Origin: Actinobacteria bacterium ATB1
GTDB lineage: Bacteria; Actinomycetota; Acidimicrobiia; UBA2766
Assembly: GCA_021404985.1 (NCBI GenBank)
Contig: QWHP01000071.1
Coordinates: 1-9,972 of the forward strand
Length of the DNA: 9,972 nt
Reading direction: 5' to 3'
Shown: piece after piece, positions 1 through 6,792 of the stretch
How positions within the stretch are numbered: the stretch's first letter is position 1
Layout of the letters: each line of letters starts with the position of its first letter
The notes under the pieces: generated by a model
Seen by the model: only the letters and a program-made list of their open reading frames with translations
Told to the model about the DNA's origin: nothing
Databases searched by the model: none
Made by a program: the position numbers and the translations under genes

Positions 1-103
1 GCGCTTGAAGCGTGGGAGCTCGTCGAGCACGTCCGCGTCCCGGGGGGTTCGGATCCGCGAGTGCGATCACCGTGCCGTGAGAACAGACGCCGGCTACCCG
101 CGT

Positions 104-184
104 GAAAGGTGGCTTCGAGGCTTGCACGGAAGTCGCCCTACCCTCTGTCGCTTCGACGGCTTCGAGCACCGCTTCGCACCGGAG
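104..184 (-). pseudogene. 3' remnant of nucleotidyltransferase (AbiEii-like) gene split by the IS
   Basis: Read on the minus strand from the IS edge, this stretch gives RCEAVLEAVEATEG followed by RATSVQASKPPF. It fits the expected continuation of the protein begun at 1905-1728, which stops at ...YVLSDLVAR just before the IS; in this type of protein the next residues resemble RFDAVLEAxEATEG. The reading stays open to the window edge, but beyond about position 104 it no longer looks like the family, so a frameshift or deletion is likely. The join across the IS is inference from the two half-sequences. Confidence 0.5.
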
Positions 185-213
185 CCTGTCAAGGATTTTG
201 GGGCACGAGCGGG

Positions 214-1224
214 TTACGTGTTCTGTATGAGTGCTTCTCGGGATGGGTCGTTGATCCAGGCCTTGGTCGGGAGCTTGGGTGGGGTGGGCTGGCGGCCGCG
301 GAACCGGGCGGGGTCGGCGGCGTAGGCGGCGTCGAGGGTGCGGGCGCGCTGGGCGCGGATCTCGGTGGCGGTGCCGTAGTGGACCGACGCCGGGGTGTGC
401 AGCCCGATGCCGGAGTGGCGGTGTTCGTGGTTGTAGTACGCGAAGAACGTCTCGCAGAACGCGCGGGCGTCGTGGATCGACCCGAAGTTGGTGGGGAACG
501 CTGGGCAGTACTTGAGGGTCTTGAACGCGGCTTCGCTGTAGGGGTTGTCGTTGGAGACGTGGGGTCGACTGTGGGATCGGGCGACGCCGAGGTCGACGAG
601 GAGCTGGCTGACCGGCTTCGAGGTCATCGAGGTGCCGCGATCGGCGTGGAGGGTGAGCTGATCACGGGCGATGCCCTGGCCGGCGATGGCGCGGTCGATG
701 AAGTCGGCCGCGAGTTCGCCGGTCTCAGCGGGAGCGATCATCCAGTCGATGACGTAGCGGAAGTGGATGTCGATGATCACGAAGAGCTCTTAGTACACGC
801 CCCGTGTCGGGCCGCGGAGCTTGGTGATGTTCCAGGACCACACCTGGTTGGGTGCTCGGGCGATGAGCTCGGGGCGCTTCTTGGCGGGGTGGGTGCGCTG
901 GCGGCGCTGTTCGCGGTTCTCCCCGGCGACCGCCAGCAGCCGATACATGGTCGAGATCGAGCACAGGTAGATGCCATCGTCGAGCAGCCGGGCTCACACC
1001 TGGGCTGGGGCCAGGTCGCAGTACTCCTCGGATCGCAACACCGCCAGGATGTGCTGGCGTTCGGGGTCGGACAACGCGTTGGGCGGGGTCGGTCGCGGCG
1101 ACGGCGGGCCGAGCGTCGGGAGCTGACGACGCCGGTAGTGGGTGGCGCGCGACCGGCCGAGGAGCTGGGCGGCTCGGCGGGTGCACGTCGCGTTGGCGAG
1201 GTCGTCGAAGTGGTCGTCGATCAC
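214..1224 (-). pseudogene. IS3-family transposase OrfB, inactivated by nonsense mutations
   Basis: This frame encodes the rve/DDE integrase-type transposase that acts with OrfA to excise and insert the IS. The likely start is GTG at 1224, whose bases overlap the orfA stop (GTGA), giving 336 residues, normal for the family. The N-terminal part TRRAAQLLGRSRATHYRRR (about residues 14-32) is typical. In-frame stops occur at codon 77 (TGA, 996-994, where Trp is expected after APAQV) and codon 145 (TAA, 792-790, where Tyr is expected in GVYYELF). The first catalytic Asp of WSWDITKL is Asn (N132, codon 831-829). The second Asp (D195 in LHADRG) and the Glu (E231 in NPYSEAAF) remain, 35 residues apart as in DD(35)E. 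Three independent lesions make it certainly non-functional. An IS3 programmed frameshift from orfA is an alternative way of entering the frame. Confidence 0.88.
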
Positions 1225-1658
1225 GGCTTTGACCTCGGCTCGGTGTCCGCGCTCTCGGAGATGGACTCCAAGAGCGCGTGCACTCTTCTCGTGATCTCCA
1301 ACGCGGTCTTGGTTCGCTCGAGCTCGACCTCGAGACGGGGGTTCTGCTTGCGAAGCCGGTCCAGCTCGACCTGCTCCGCGGTGCGCTTGCCCGCACGGCC
1401 CTTCGCGGGGCCGCCGGCCAGCGCACCCGAGTCGCGTTGGCGGCGCCACTCGGAGATGTGCGAGGAGTAGAGGCCCTCGCGTCGCACGTAGGCGCCACAC
1501 TCGTCGGAGCCCTTGGGCAACGCGTCGTACGTGTTGAGGTGACCGAGCTTCTCAGCCCGGGTGAACGTGCGGCGCTTCGGTCGCGGCGCCGGGCCGATCT
1601 CATCCATCAGCCCAGTCTGGGCGCGACCGTTGAGATCCGCAGTGGTCAAAGTCATCAC
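1221..1658 (-). CDS. IS3-family transposase OrfA (HTH DNA-binding protein)
   Basis: The 145-residue product resembles OrfA of IS3-type elements, which binds the IS ends and partners OrfB. A helix-turn-helix region covers about residues 32-75 (FTRAEKLGHLNTYDALPKG, then REGLYSSHISEWRRQRD). A leucine-zipper-like coiled coil follows at about 94-132 (AEQVELDRLRKQNPRLEVELERTK in outline). The stop overlaps the putative orfB GTG start, consistent with translational coupling. The frame is intact, unlike orfB. The start is chosen as the first Met of MMTLTTADLN, an N-terminus typical of these proteins. Confidence 0.85.
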   Translation of the reverse strand: MMTLTTADLNGRAQTGLMDEIGPAPRPKRRTFTRAEKLGHLNTYDALPKGSDECGAYVRREGLYSSHISEWRRQRDSGALAGGPAKGRAGKRTAEQVELDRLRKQNPRLEVELERTKTALEITRRVHALLESISESADTEPRSKP

Positions 1659-1727
1659 AAGGGTGTCCGTTCTCGCCCTGTCGGGAGTGAAGAACCGCTA
1701 CGCGAGGTGTCTCACATCACCCTGACA

Positions 1728-1905
1728 GACAGGGGGCACGGGCGACGAGATCGGACAGGACATAATCGTGGTCGAAGGAATCCCGATGCCCGGCGTGTAG
1801 CGCCGCCGCGGAGCCCCCTACGAGGGCCGCGTCGGGAACGACCTTCTGTAGTCGCGCGGCGGACTGCGGCACACGTCGCCTGGTCGGGCTGGGCCGGAAG
1901 ATCAC
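1728..1905 (-). pseudogene. 5' fragment of nucleotidyltransferase-fold (AbiEii-like) gene
   Basis: The minus-strand reading from GTG at 1905 contains LQKVVPDAALVGGSAAALHA and then GHRDSFDHDYVLSDLVAR. The GGS motif followed about 15 residues later by D-x-D is the signature of the nucleotidyltransferase superfamily, as in AbiEii-type toxins and MNT proteins. The sequence then runs into the IS right end near 1727, and the residues APCLSG before the stop are junction-derived. The rest of the domain is missing except for a short piece at 104-184. The frame is open upstream of 1905 for about 16 codons, so the original start is uncertain. No partner antitoxin gene is visible upstream. The motif is seen directly; the AbiEii assignment rests on family knowledge and is moderate. 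Confidence 0.6.
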
Positions 1906-2029
1906 AGCCTGATGTTGGCGATCGGCGAGCGGCCGCTCACCGGGGCGACACCCGGCTCACGGGTCGGCGGCTTGATGAGTGGTGGTGGGCGCTGACAGAC
2001 TCGGCCCAGACGGTCAGTGGGGGTGCCAG

Positions 2030-3471
2030 GTGCGGTTGAGGTGTGTGGTGGTGGTAACGCTGGTGACGGCGTCCGTGGCTCTGGGTGGGTCGCCGGCCGG
2101 CTTCGTGCCGTCAGCCGGGGCAGAGACAGCCGCCAGCGCCGCGGCTGCGACCGTCCTGCCCGAGGTGTCGGGACCTCTTGTCGGCGGTGCGCGTACGGGT
2201 CGGCCGTTCATGTCGGCGTTCGAGGACCTCGCCGGCCTCGGATACGTCGAGGAGGAGTATCTCCTCTCCGGGGTGGCGACCAACAACGGGCTCCACGTTG
2301 CGCTCGACCTCCTCTCCCCCGTGCTGTTCCGCGTGACGGCGGCCCCTGAACGGACGGCCCCGTTCACGACCCGGATCCAGGTGATCCGTCCAGTCGACCC
2401 GGCGGACTTCAACGGCACGGCGCTTGTCGAGTGGAACAACGTGACCGGCGGTCTGGACGCGCCCGTCCTCTGGGCCGAGACGCGTGAGCAGATCCTCGCC
2501 GACGGTTACGCCTGGGTGGGGGTGACCGCCCAGAAGACCGGGGCGATGTCGGGCTTCCTCTCGCTGGTGAACTGGGATCGTGTCCGCTACCGAGGCGTCT
2601 CACATCCCGGAGACGACTTTGCCTTCGACATCTTCACGCAGGCGGCGCGGACGGTGAAGTCCGGCCGCGGAGGTGCCGTCGATCCGATGGGCGGACTGCT
2701 CGTCGAACGTGTGATCGCCACCGGAGCCTCGCAGTCGGGCTACACGCTCAACATCTACATCGATCACGTGCAGGAGCGGGCAGGTGTCGTCGACGGGTTC
2801 ATGCCGACAGTGTCCGCCGTGGCGAAAGTGCGCGACGACCTCGTTCCCGTGCTCTGGGTGGACAGCGAGGCGGAGACCCTGCAGGCACCGGAGGGTCACG
2901 CGCCCGACAGCGGCCTCTACAGATCGCGGGAGCGTCGCACGTCGACTGGTATGCCCTGCAGGCCTTGGTGTACATGGCGCTGCGATCCGTCCTGCCACCG
3001 GTGCTGCATCCCCTTCTGCCTGCCTACGATGCGGACGCGGCGATCCAGTACGGCGAGCGCAGCTACGGCGGCTCCTGCCCCCAGAACTACTTCCCCGACC
3101 GGTACGCGCTGAAGGCCGCACTCGTTTCCGTCGACCGCTGGGTGCGGACGGGCCTGCCACCGGCGTCCGTCCCGCGTTTCGTCCGAGTCGGCGGGCGGCC
3201 CGCCCGCGACGAGCATGGGAACGTGCTCGGGGGGCTGCGTCTGCCGCCGATCGACGTTCCGATCGCCAACTACCGGGCCACGACGTGCGGTCTGTTCGGC
3301 CTCACGGCGCGGTTCTCGCCGGAGGTGCTCGGCGAGCTGTATCCGACCCACGATGCCTATGTCGCGCAGATGCAGGCCGCGGCCGACGACGCCGTGGCAC
3401 GCGGCGTGCTCCTGCCCGCCGACGCGGCGGAGCTGATGACGATGGCAGAGGCATCGGGTATCGGCGGCTGA
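2030..3471 (+). pseudogene. secreted alpha/beta-hydrolase-domain protein, frameshifted
   Basis: Two overlapping frames form one protein of about 480 residues. The first (from 2030) has a signal peptide (VRLRCVVVVTLVTASVALGG, probable cleavage near SAGA at residue 31), then the hydrolase body with TALVEWNNVTGG and the nucleophile motif ATGASQSGYTL (Ser 234). VPVLWVDSEAE supplies a possible acidic residue (D278 or E280). At about 2921 the reading moves to the frame that begins ATC at 2923 (IAGASHVDWYALQALVYM), which carries the probable catalytic His and runs to the stop at 3471. The first frame continues as Arg/Cys-rich nonsense to 3112. The type resembles the alpha/beta hydrolase domain proteins with a GxSQSG motif found in actinobacteria; substrate unknown. 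The indel needs a net loss of one base (mod 3), perhaps removing a few residues before IAGASH. It may be a true mutation or a sequence error. GTG at 2030 is preferred to GTG at 1979 because it places the signal peptide at the N-terminus. Confidence 0.75.
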
Positions 3472-3487
3472 TCGCGGACCGGACCAC

Positions 3488-3570
3488 TACGTAGATACAG
3501 CCGATTCCTCGACGAGGGATTCTCGCTTCCCAAGTAGATACAATGCTGTATTGTTCCATACATCTACGTA
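3488..3570. repeat. 9-bp inverted repeat TACGTAGAT / ATCTACGTA flanking the promoter
   Basis: TACGTAGAT at 3488-3496 is the exact reverse complement of ATCTACGTA at 3562-3570. The left copy is followed by ACA, giving another AGATACA half-site (3493-3499) like those in the operator at 3536-3575. GTAGATACA therefore occurs twice as a direct repeat (3491-3499 and 3534-3542). The spacing is too wide for a simple terminator hairpin. Repressor binding with looping or cooperative sites is a better guess. Confidence 0.5.
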
Positions 3571-3575
3571 TGCAA
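3536..3575 (+). promoter_or_regulatory. operator-like element, copy A (upstream of the secreted protein gene)
   Basis: The element reads AGATACA-N4-TGTAT-N6-ATACAT-N2-ACG-N-ATGCAA. ATACA (3538-3542) and TGTAT (3547-3551) form a perfect inverted repeat. CATAC (3557-3561) and GTATG (3568-3572) form a second one. A -10-like TACAAT lies at 3539-3544, so a bound repressor would cover the promoter; I see no good -35. The element ends 24 nt before the GTG at 3600. The same arrangement recurs at 6707-6746 with 29 of 40 bases identical. The likely binder is the TetR protein at 8714-9325, by inference. Confidence 0.65.
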
Positions 3576-3599
3576 CCTGTTCGCTGGTGGAGGTGCGGT

Positions 3600-4865
3600 G
3601 TGAGGTCCGACGTCCGACTCGTGTGCCTCGTCCTTGTCTTTGCGTCCGTTTCGTTCCTTGCCGACGGCAGTGTGCAGTCGGCAACGGCGTCAGCCCGGGA
3701 GACAGGGCAGGCGGGAACGGGCGGCTGCGCGTGGGGTTTCGTCATGGATCCGGCGAACAACGTGATCTGGCCGGAGACGAACGCCATGTTCTGGGCGACG
3801 CCGTACATCCTCTTCCCCGGTAGCGAGCTCGTCGTGACCGGATCGTTCCCAGAGGGCAGGTACATGTCGATCAAGACGTACGGGTTCGGGACGGTGATCG
3901 ACTCGCTGAACGACCAGCAGATCTCCCCGGACGAGGGGAGCGAGAACCCGTTCGTCGTCAAGGGTGTACCCGAGGAGCCGGAGGCGAGGCGCTACACGGT
4001 GCGCGTTCGTCCTGGTCTCTCCGTGCCCCAGAGCGAGGACGAGGTCGACAACGATCTCGCCGCGATCGCCCACTCCGGGACGATCGGCGTCGGTTTCCTC
4101 AGCTACCGCGTGTACGTGCCCGACGACCCGTCGGACTGGACGGGAGGAATGGGTCTGCCTGAAGTCACGCTCAGGCTCTTCAACGGTTTGGTCGAGAGAC
4201 GACTGCCCACGTGCGGGCGGGCACTGTCAGGTTCGGTGCATGACGTGAAGGCGGGTTCTGCCGTGGCCGGGGGGATGATGCCGCCACGGCCAAGGGCGAC
4301 GCAGGCTCCGGAGGAGGGTGCCGTCACACCGATCGAGTTCCGGCTGAATGATGCCGCCCACGTGTTCCCCAACCCGGATGACGCATATCTCGTCGGCGTG
4401 GCCCCATATGGATCGGGCAAGGTCGCGGTGATCCGTGCAAAGGCTCCCACATACCCCGACACGCGGGCGGGCGCTCACGTCACGGACCCACACGACTTGC
4501 GCTACTGGTCGCTGTGCGTGCACATGTTGACCTGGCCCCTGCCCTCGGCGGACTGTGCCGGGGACTTCGAGACAGTGCTGGACTCCGACGGCTACTACAC
4601 CTACGTGGGCTCACTTCCCCCCGCGCCGGCGAACGCCGATGCTGAACAGGGGATCACGTGGGTGCCGTGGGGCCGGCCGGGTGTGGACAACGCGCTGACG
4701 CTGCGCAACATGCTGCCCGACGGCGGCTTTGCACACGCCATCCAGGACGTTCGGCCGGGTGCGGAGGCGGAGGTCATGGCCGAGTACTTCCCGCTCGGGG
4801 GAGTGTGCGACCGGGAGCTGTTCGAGACAGGGGGTCCGGACGCCTGTCTGCCGTCCCGGGGCTGA
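3600..4865 (+). CDS. secreted six-cysteine protein of unknown function
   Basis: The 421-residue product starts with a signal peptide (VRSDVRLVCLVLVFASVSFL; cleavage probably near residues 25-32). The mature part has NVIWPETNAMFWATPYILFP, then GSFPEGRYMSIKTYGF near the N-terminus. Near the C-terminus it has DLRYWSLCVHMLTWPLPSAD, GITWVPWGRPGVDNALTLRN and MLPDGGF. This pattern resembles a family of exported actinobacterial proteins known to me only as hypothetical, with a loose likeness to DUF1254/DUF1214-type beta-rich domains; no activity is assigned. Six cysteines remain after export (starting with GGCAWGF), an even number that fits disulfide bonds. GTG at 3600 is chosen because GGAGG (3589-3593) lies 6 nt upstream and the signal peptide follows at once; an earlier in-frame ATG at 3543 would overlap the operator. 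Neighbouring secreted hydrolases suggest a role in the same extracellular process. Confidence 0.8.
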   Translation: MRSDVRLVCLVLVFASVSFLADGSVQSATASARETGQAGTGGCAWGFVMDPANNVIWPETNAMFWATPYILFPGSELVVTGSFPEGRYMSIKTYGFGTVIDSLNDQQISPDEGSENPFVVKGVPEEPEARRYTVRVRPGLSVPQSEDEVDNDLAAIAHSGTIGVGFLSYRVYVPDDPSDWTGGMGLPEVTLRLFNGLVERRLPTCGRALSGSVHDVKAGSAVAGGMMPPRPRATQAPEEGAVTPIEFRLNDAAHVFPNPDDAYLVGVAPYGSGKVAVIRAKAPTYPDTRAGAHVTDPHDLRYWSLCVHMLTWPLPSADCAGDFETVLDSDGYYTYVGSLPPAPANADAEQGITWVPWGRPGVDNALTLRNMLPDGGFAHAIQDVRPGAEAEVMAEYFPLGGVCDRELFETGGPDACLPSRG

Positions 4866-4901
4866 CCGGCTGCGAGGCAGGCACTGCGAGGCAGGGTCAG
4901 C
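4861..4901. terminator. possible bidirectional terminator between convergent genes
   Basis: GCTGACC (4861-4867) pairs with GGTCAGC (4895-4901). This 7-bp stem overlaps the stop codons of both converging genes and encloses a 27-nt loop. There is no T-run. Both arms derive from similar gene ends (GC TGA CC), so the pairing may be trivial. Confidence 0.2.
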
Positions 4902-4909
4902 GAGGCAGG
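4872..4909. repeat. 14-bp tandem repeat, three units (core GCGAGGCAGG)
   Basis: GCGAGGCAGG occurs at 4872-4881, 4886-4895 and 4900-4909, an exact 14-base period with 4-base variable spacers. It fills the gap between the convergent stops at 4865 and 4897 and runs into the last codons of the dehydrogenase gene. It may be a slippage product or part of a 3' structure. Confidence 0.75.
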
Positions 4910-5889
4910 ATCAGGATCTTCGGGGGTGCCTGCGCCGAGGCGAGCCGCCGGAACGCCTCCTCCGTCTCGTCCAGTCGCATGCATGTCGCCGTGAGCGTCT
5001 CGATGTCGACGCGGCCGTCGCCGAGAGCGGCCACGGCGTCGGGGAAGCAGTCGCCGTAGGCGAGGGATGTTCTCACGTCGATCTCCTTGAGGAGCCAGCG
5101 GGCCGGCACGATCTCGGCCGGATGTTCGACCAGGCCCATGAGCACGACGGTGCCCCCGGGTCGCACGAGAGTGGCAGCTTCGGAGAGGGCTGCGCCCACG
5201 CCGGTCGTGTCGAACACGACGTCGGGTTGGTCGCCGCGTCGAGTCAGGTCCGCGGGGGCGACCGCCTCGAAGCCGAGATCCTCGAGGATCTCGCGTCTCG
5301 GTCCGGAGGGCTCGCTCACGACCAGGTCACGAAGGCCGGCCGCACGCAGGGCGAGAGCGGTCATGACGCCGATCGAGCCTCCGCCCAGGACGACCGCTCT
5401 GTCCGAGGGCGTCAGGTCTGCGCGCTCGACGCCGTGCAGGCCGACCGCCAGAGGCTCGGCCAGGGCACCCGCCTCGACTGGCACGTTCTCGGGCAGCTCG
5501 AAGAGCTGTCCGGGCCAGACCGTGGCGAGCTCGGCAAGTCCACCGGGACGCGGGCCGACACCCATCGCCGTACGGACCTGGTTGCTGCAGACCTGCGGGA
5601 GCCCGCGTGTGCATGCGGCGCACGCACCGCAGGGCAGGTACGGCATGACGGTCACGGCGTCGCCCTCCCGCCAGCCGTGGACAGCGTCACCCACGGCCAC
5701 TACGACGCCTGAGAGCGCGTGGCCCATGACCATCCCCGGGAATACCAGCCCGGACCTCCGCATGTGGATGTCCGACCCGCAGATGCCGCACGCCGCGACT
5801 GCGACGAGCACTTGGTCCTCTGTGGGCTCGGGATTGGCAACCTCCCGGACGGAGAGTGCGGAGTTCTCGTCGACGACCGCTGCCCGCAT
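4897..5889 (-). CDS. zinc-dependent medium-chain alcohol/polyol dehydrogenase
   Basis: The 330-residue product belongs to the zinc-binding MDR superfamily, cytoplasmic enzymes that oxidise alcohols or reduce ketones with NAD(P). The GroES-like domain has CGICGSDIH (catalytic-zinc ligand C37), GHALSG (H57) and AEPLA (E145). Structural-zinc cysteines are C87, C90, C93 and C101. The Rossmann motif GGGSIG (G169-G174) is followed by VVSEPSGPRR; E193 at the end of the second strand suggests NAD rather than NADP. The usual GHE has Ala (A58) for Glu, a small departure. ATG at 5889 is chosen because MRAAVVDENSALSVREV is the usual family N-terminus; a longer open frame to 6042 would overlap the upstream gene. 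The gene starts 34 nt after the decarboxylase-family stop, so the two probably share a transcript. Substrate unknown. Confidence 0.9.
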   Translation of the reverse strand: MRAAVVDENSALSVREVANPEPTEDQVLVAVAACGICGSDIHMRRSGLVFPGMVMGHALSGVVVAVGDAVHGWREGDAVTVMPYLPCGACAACTRGLPQVCSNQVRTAMGVGPRPGGLAELATVWPGQLFELPENVPVEAGALAEPLAVGLHGVERADLTPSDRAVVLGGGSIGVMTALALRAAGLRDLVVSEPSGPRREILEDLGFEAVAPADLTRRGDQPDVVFDTTGVGAALSEAATLVRPGGTVVLMGLVEHPAEIVPARWLLKEIDVRTSLAYGDCFPDAVAALGDGRVDIETLTATCMRLDETEEAFRRLASAQAPPKILILPR

Positions 5890-5923
5890 CACTCGGCCCC
5901 GTTCTCCTCGTGTCGTCGGGACA

Positions 5924-6643
5924 TCACAGGGAGCGAACCCAGAAGTTGCGCGACACCCAGCCGGCATCCACGTCACCGACGACCCGAGGCAGGCCGCCGC
6001 CCCCACCGTAGTCGAGCACGGCGTAGCGTCCGGGGCCGACAACAGTCGGCTCCAGCCCCCCGAGTGGGTCCCTCGGACTCGAGCCCAGATGGACCTTTGC
6101 GTGCGCGAGGCGCACGCTCCTGACGTCCTCGCCGGTGCGCGCCTCGATGAGCTTCATCCCGGTGAGCAGGGAACCGATCGCGTTCACTGCCCGGCCCTCG
6201 AGGACCGGGGTGGGTGGATCCTCGATCTCCCCGAGCTCGGCCTCGATCCGCATGAGCTCGATCGCATTGCGTCGCACGACGCCCGTGAACGAGTCACCCA
6301 CCAGGTCGAAGGAGACCTCGCCCAGCTTCTTCGGGAAGCCCAGGAGGTCGCGGCCGAGGACGAGTGCTGTGCCGTCGTCCACCACGATCCAGGGGCAGTG
6401 CAGGAGCGGCCCGTCGGCGTCCTCGGCGTGGAGGAGGATGCCGCCTTCCTTGTACACGGACCCGAAGGCCGTCCGTGGGTAGTCGGCGAAGAAGAATTCG
6501 GCCGTGGGGGGATCGGCAAGCCTCAGGGGAGGGGGCAGCATCGCCGCAGCCGCCTCGCGTGCGACGCGGGCTTCGACGACGAGGAATCGGGCGTCCTCAA
6601 AGAAGTGTCTGCTGGTGTCCGGGATTCCGTCTGCGTCGAGCAT
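5924..6643 (-). CDS. acetoacetate decarboxylase family protein
   Basis: The 239-residue product matches the acetoacetate decarboxylase family in length and pattern: FFFADYP, then YKEGGILLHA, LGRDLLGFPKKLGEVSF, and a C-terminal VGDVDAGWVSRNFWV. The Lys pair K105-K106 in FPKKLG corresponds to the Schiff-base Lys115 and its neighbour Lys116 in the clostridial enzyme, so Schiff-base chemistry on a beta-keto acid or related carbonyl compound is plausible. Family members also include aldolase/dehydratase-like enzymes, so acetone production is not shown. AAGGA lies 7 nt upstream of the ATG. It is the first gene of a two-gene minus-strand operon with a dehydrogenase and is transcribed away from the operator-like element at 6707-6746. 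Confidence 0.88.
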   Translation of the reverse strand: MLDADGIPDTSRHFFEDARFLVVEARVAREAAAAMLPPPLRLADPPTAEFFFADYPRTAFGSVYKEGGILLHAEDADGPLLHCPWIVVDDGTALVLGRDLLGFPKKLGEVSFDLVGDSFTGVVRRNAIELMRIEAELGEIEDPPTPVLEGRAVNAIGSLLTGMKLIEARTGEDVRSVRLAHAKVHLGSSPRDPLGGLEPTVVGPGRYAVLDYGGGGGLPRVVGDVDAGWVSRNFWVRSL

Positions 6644-6706
6644 GGGACAGTCCTTTGTGGTTCACGACCTGATGCGAGGCGGCCTGCCAGGTCTCCGGAT
6701 ATGGTG

Positions 6707-6746
6707 AGATACATCACTGTATCCAACTATACATTAACGAATGCAA
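6707..6746 (+). promoter_or_regulatory. operator-like element, copy B, in the divergent promoter region
   Basis: AGATACA-N4-TGTAT-N6-ATACAT-N2-ACG-N-ATGCAA, the same layout as at 3536-3575. GATACA (6708-6713) and TGTATC (6718-6723) are a perfect 6-bp inverted repeat with a 4-bp centre, and TGTAT (6718-6722) pairs again with ATACA (6729-6733) across 6 bp. A plus-strand -10-like TATACAT lies at 6728-6734 and a minus-strand -10-like TATAGT at 6731-6726, so one bound repressor could control both the hydrolase gene (start 6793) and the decarboxylase/dehydrogenase operon (start 6643). No clear -35 boxes were found. Confidence 0.7.
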
Positions 6747-6792
6747 GAGTGCCCTCGGGGCCGCACGCTCCCGCCTGCCGAGAGGTTGCGAC

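Larger units (their letters stand above)
187..1727 (-). mobile_element. IS3-family insertion sequence, degenerate
   Basis: The element contains orfA and a broken orfB on the minus strand, the standard IS3 layout, and is about 1.54 kb long, normal for the family. Candidate ends are TGTCAAGG at 187 and, on the other strand, TGTCAGGG beginning at 1727. The outer five bases match exactly, but only about half of the first 20 match, so the ends are approximate; an end at 1731 is also possible. No matching 3-4 bp target duplication is visible (GCC left, GAC right), which suits an old or rearranged insertion. It interrupts a nucleotidyltransferase gene on the same strand. It cannot now make its own OrfB transposase. 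Confidence 0.8.

Noticed and set aside
1..105. Possible end of a plus-strand gene (ALEAWELVEHVRV..., stop at 103-105) or start of a minus-strand gene (...DADVLDELPRFKR)
   Set aside because: Both readings look partly protein-like but are too short to choose between or name.
109..1470. Long plus-strand open frame (453 codons) over the IS
   Set aside because: It is antisense to clear transposase frames, has low-complexity GC-driven composition and no recognisable motif.
180..1735. Target-site duplication for the IS
   Set aside because: No identical 3-5 bp flanks were found at any of the plausible end positions.
4872..4909. CRISPR-like array
   Set aside because: The units are only 10 bp with 4-bp spacers, so it is a simple tandem repeat.
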